The notes beneath the pieces were generated by a model, which saw only the letters and a program-made list of their open reading frames with translations, searched no databases and was not told where the DNA came from. Both the position numbers and the translations under genes were made by a program. A stretch of DNA of 7,087 bases from NCBI GenBank assembly GCA_028527945.1, contig JAQQAK010000376.1, positions 1 through 7,087 on the forward strand, read 5' to 3'. This DNA comes from Spirochaetaceae bacterium. GTDB lineage: Bacteria > Spirochaetota > Spirochaetia > UBA9216. Shown here in pieces: positions 6,029 through 7,087 of this stretch; position 1 is the stretch's first letter; each line of letters opens with the position of its first letter.

Positions 6029-6736
6029 ATGAATTCAAAATTTATTACAGTATTGTTGGTTGAAGATGAGCCTGCTCAGTATGCTTTGCTTATGGCGTAT
6101 CTTGAGAAAGAAAATTACAGAGTTTTACTAGCTGAAGGAATCAAAGATTTTAATGTGCAAATTGCTAAAGAAAAGCCTCACTTGATTCTTTTAGATCTGA
6201 ATTTGGCAGATGGTGATGGCCTGGAACTTGTTCATATTATAAAATCTGTTCATAAAATACCCCTAATAATTATAACTTCCAGAGGCTCTATAAGTGATCG
6301 CGTCACAGGGCTTGAATTGGGAGCTGATGATTATATATGTAAACCATATCATCCAAAGGAGCTTCTTCTTCGTATAAATAAAATATTTGATAGAGAAGAA
6401 CATTCTGGAATATTGCAATCTTCCGTTAGAAAGACTGACAGATTTAGTTTTAATGAAGAGTTGCATTGTTTTTATGATAGAAATGGAACAGAAGTAAAGC
6501 TTACAGCTGGTGAGTATCTTGTTATGATTTCTCTTGTAAAGGGGCAAGGTCGTGTTTTAAGCCGTTCTCAGCTTCTGGATAACGCTTTTCATAGAATAGA
6601 ATATCCTTATGATAGAACCATAGATGTTATTATTTCGCGACTGAGGAAGAAATTCAGAAGCTCTTCTGATGATTCTGATGTTATTGAAACAGTCAAAGGC
6701 TTTGGTTATAGGATAAATAATGATGTTTGGACATGA
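6029..6736 (+). CDS. OmpR/PhoB-family response regulator
   Basis: This 235-residue cytoplasmic transcription factor is the output half of a two-component system. Residues about 5-118 are the receiver: acidic pair E12-D13, phospho-acceptor D56 in LILLDLNL, T83 in IITS, switch Y102 and invariant K105 in DDYICKP. All active residues are present, so it should be phosphorylated normally. Residues about 138-230 are the winged-helix DNA-binding domain, with KLTAGEYLVM, RVLSRSQLLD, the recognition-helix stretch DRTIDVIISRLRKKFR and the wing ETVKGFGYRI. The ATG at 6029 has no Shine-Dalgarno sequence; the next Met (22) would remove the first strand and acidic pocket, so 6029 is right. The promoter position suggests a leaderless mRNA. 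The partner kinase is not identifiable in the window; the membrane protein starting 12 bases downstream is a candidate. The target genes are unknown. Confidence 0.95.
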   Translation: MNSKFITVLLVEDEPAQYALLMAYLEKENYRVLLAEGIKDFNVQIAKEKPHLILLDLNLADGDGLELVHIIKSVHKIPLIIITSRGSISDRVTGLELGADDYICKPYHPKELLLRINKIFDREEHSGILQSSVRKTDRFSFNEELHCFYDRNGTEVKLTAGEYLVMISLVKGQGRVLSRSQLLDNAFHRIEYPYDRTIDVIISRLRKKFRSSSDDSDVIETVKGFGYRINNDVWT

Positions 6737-6748
6737 TATTTTGTACCT

Positions 6749-7087
6749 ATGTTTGAAATAAACAAGTATACTGGTGAGTTTATTAACTCTGAGACTGAGA
6801 AAGAATTTCTTGCTTTCTCATGGCCTGAATTATCAAAACGTCTTCTTATTGCCGTACTTCTAAGTAGCTTAACATATTTCTTTGCCAGTTGTATTGCTCG
6901 CCCTGATGTAAATCCTGAGTATCGAGTCTTAATGATTCCTCTCACCAGAATTGTGGCTGGGTTTATATTATTCATAGCAGTAGTAGTAAAAAAAAGCAGA
7001 TATTTTTCTTACTTACTCAGGGTATTTGTAATCTTGGCAGAAATATTTATTGGTCTTCTTGAGTCAGCAGATCAGTTTTTTTATTTA
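6749..7087 (+). CDS. Multi-pass membrane protein, N-terminal 113 residues (runs off right edge), possible sensor
   Basis: The frame is open from an ATG at 6749 to the last base and is cut by the window edge. A charged cytoplasmic N-terminus of about 30 residues (MFEINKYTGEFINSETEKEF) precedes three hydrophobic helices, at about 31-49, 62-80 and 86-104, so at least three membrane spans are present. An N-terminal multi-helix membrane domain right after a response regulator is the usual layout of a sensor kinase, diguanylate cyclase or nucleotide cyclase, but no output domain is visible and the family cannot be named. It starts 12 bases after the regulator's TGA and in the same frame, with no Shine-Dalgarno sequence (TTTTGTACCT precedes it). 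Translation by re-initiation after the upstream gene is likely. Confidence 0.75.
   Translation, partial: MFEINKYTGEFINSETEKEFLAFSWPELSKRLLIAVLLSSLTYFFASCIARPDVNPEYRVLMIPLTRIVAGFILFIAVVVKKSRYFSYLLRVFVILAEIFIGLLESADQFFYL

Noticed and set aside
6733..6756. ATGA overlap start giving a seven-codon peptide (MIFCTYV)
   Set aside because: Too short and without a ribosome site; the ATG at 6749 opens the long frame.
6706..6975. 89-codon minus-strand frame over the right-hand gene
   Set aside because: The opposite strand encodes a continuous hydrophobic membrane protein in the direction of the operon; this frame is its antisense shadow.
1..7087. tRNA, rRNA, CRISPR array, insertion sequence, phage or toxin-antitoxin genes
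   Set aside because: None of the expected cloverleaf, repeat-spacer, terminal inverted repeat or protein signatures is seen on either strand.

Overview
The window is AT-rich chromosomal DNA from a bacterium that I think is a spirochaete, most likely a Treponema-type organism. The reasons are the base composition, the architecture of the HD-GYP-like protein (a short N-terminal alpha/beta segment, then the HD region, then a short C-terminal tail), and the general look of the GltX and hypothetical proteins. This is recollection of family style, not a search result. No phage, transposon, CRISPR or tRNA signal is visible, and the region reads as ordinary chromosomal backbone with several small regulatory puzzles.

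Layout. Bases 1-408 hold the start of an unrecognised minus-strand helical protein that runs off the left edge and has a good TTGACA promoter. A long terminator hairpin (576-632) follows the next minus-strand gene, an HD-GYP family protein (678-1835) in which most metal-binding residues of the c-di-GMP phosphodiesterase site are replaced. It is divergent from a 265-residue two-helix membrane protein of unknown function (1938-2735, TTG start). The 102-bp gap between them carries tandem -10-like repeats and a 25-bp imperfect palindrome.

Next comes a tight plus-strand pair: alaA (glutamate-pyruvate aminotransferase, 2830-4047) and, 23 bases later, gltX (glutamyl-tRNA synthetase, 4071-5540). The two share glutamate as substrate. 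A 14-bp hairpin (5552-5590) separates gltX from a convergent 84-residue gene (5632-5886) that looks like a free-standing DUF3395/DnaJ-C11-C-terminal-like domain.

A second divergent gap (5887-6028) drives this small gene leftward and an OmpR/PhoB-type response regulator (6029-6736) rightward. The regulator promoter is strong and its predicted start site falls on the ATG, suggesting a leaderless mRNA. Twelve bases after its stop, in the same frame, a multi-pass membrane protein begins (6749) and runs off the right edge. It may be the sensory partner, but its output domain lies outside the window.

The most notable points are the degenerate HD-GYP protein, the leaderless response regulator and its same-frame neighbour, the small DUF3395-like protein, and the palindromes over divergent promoters. 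I see no clear new multi-gene system.
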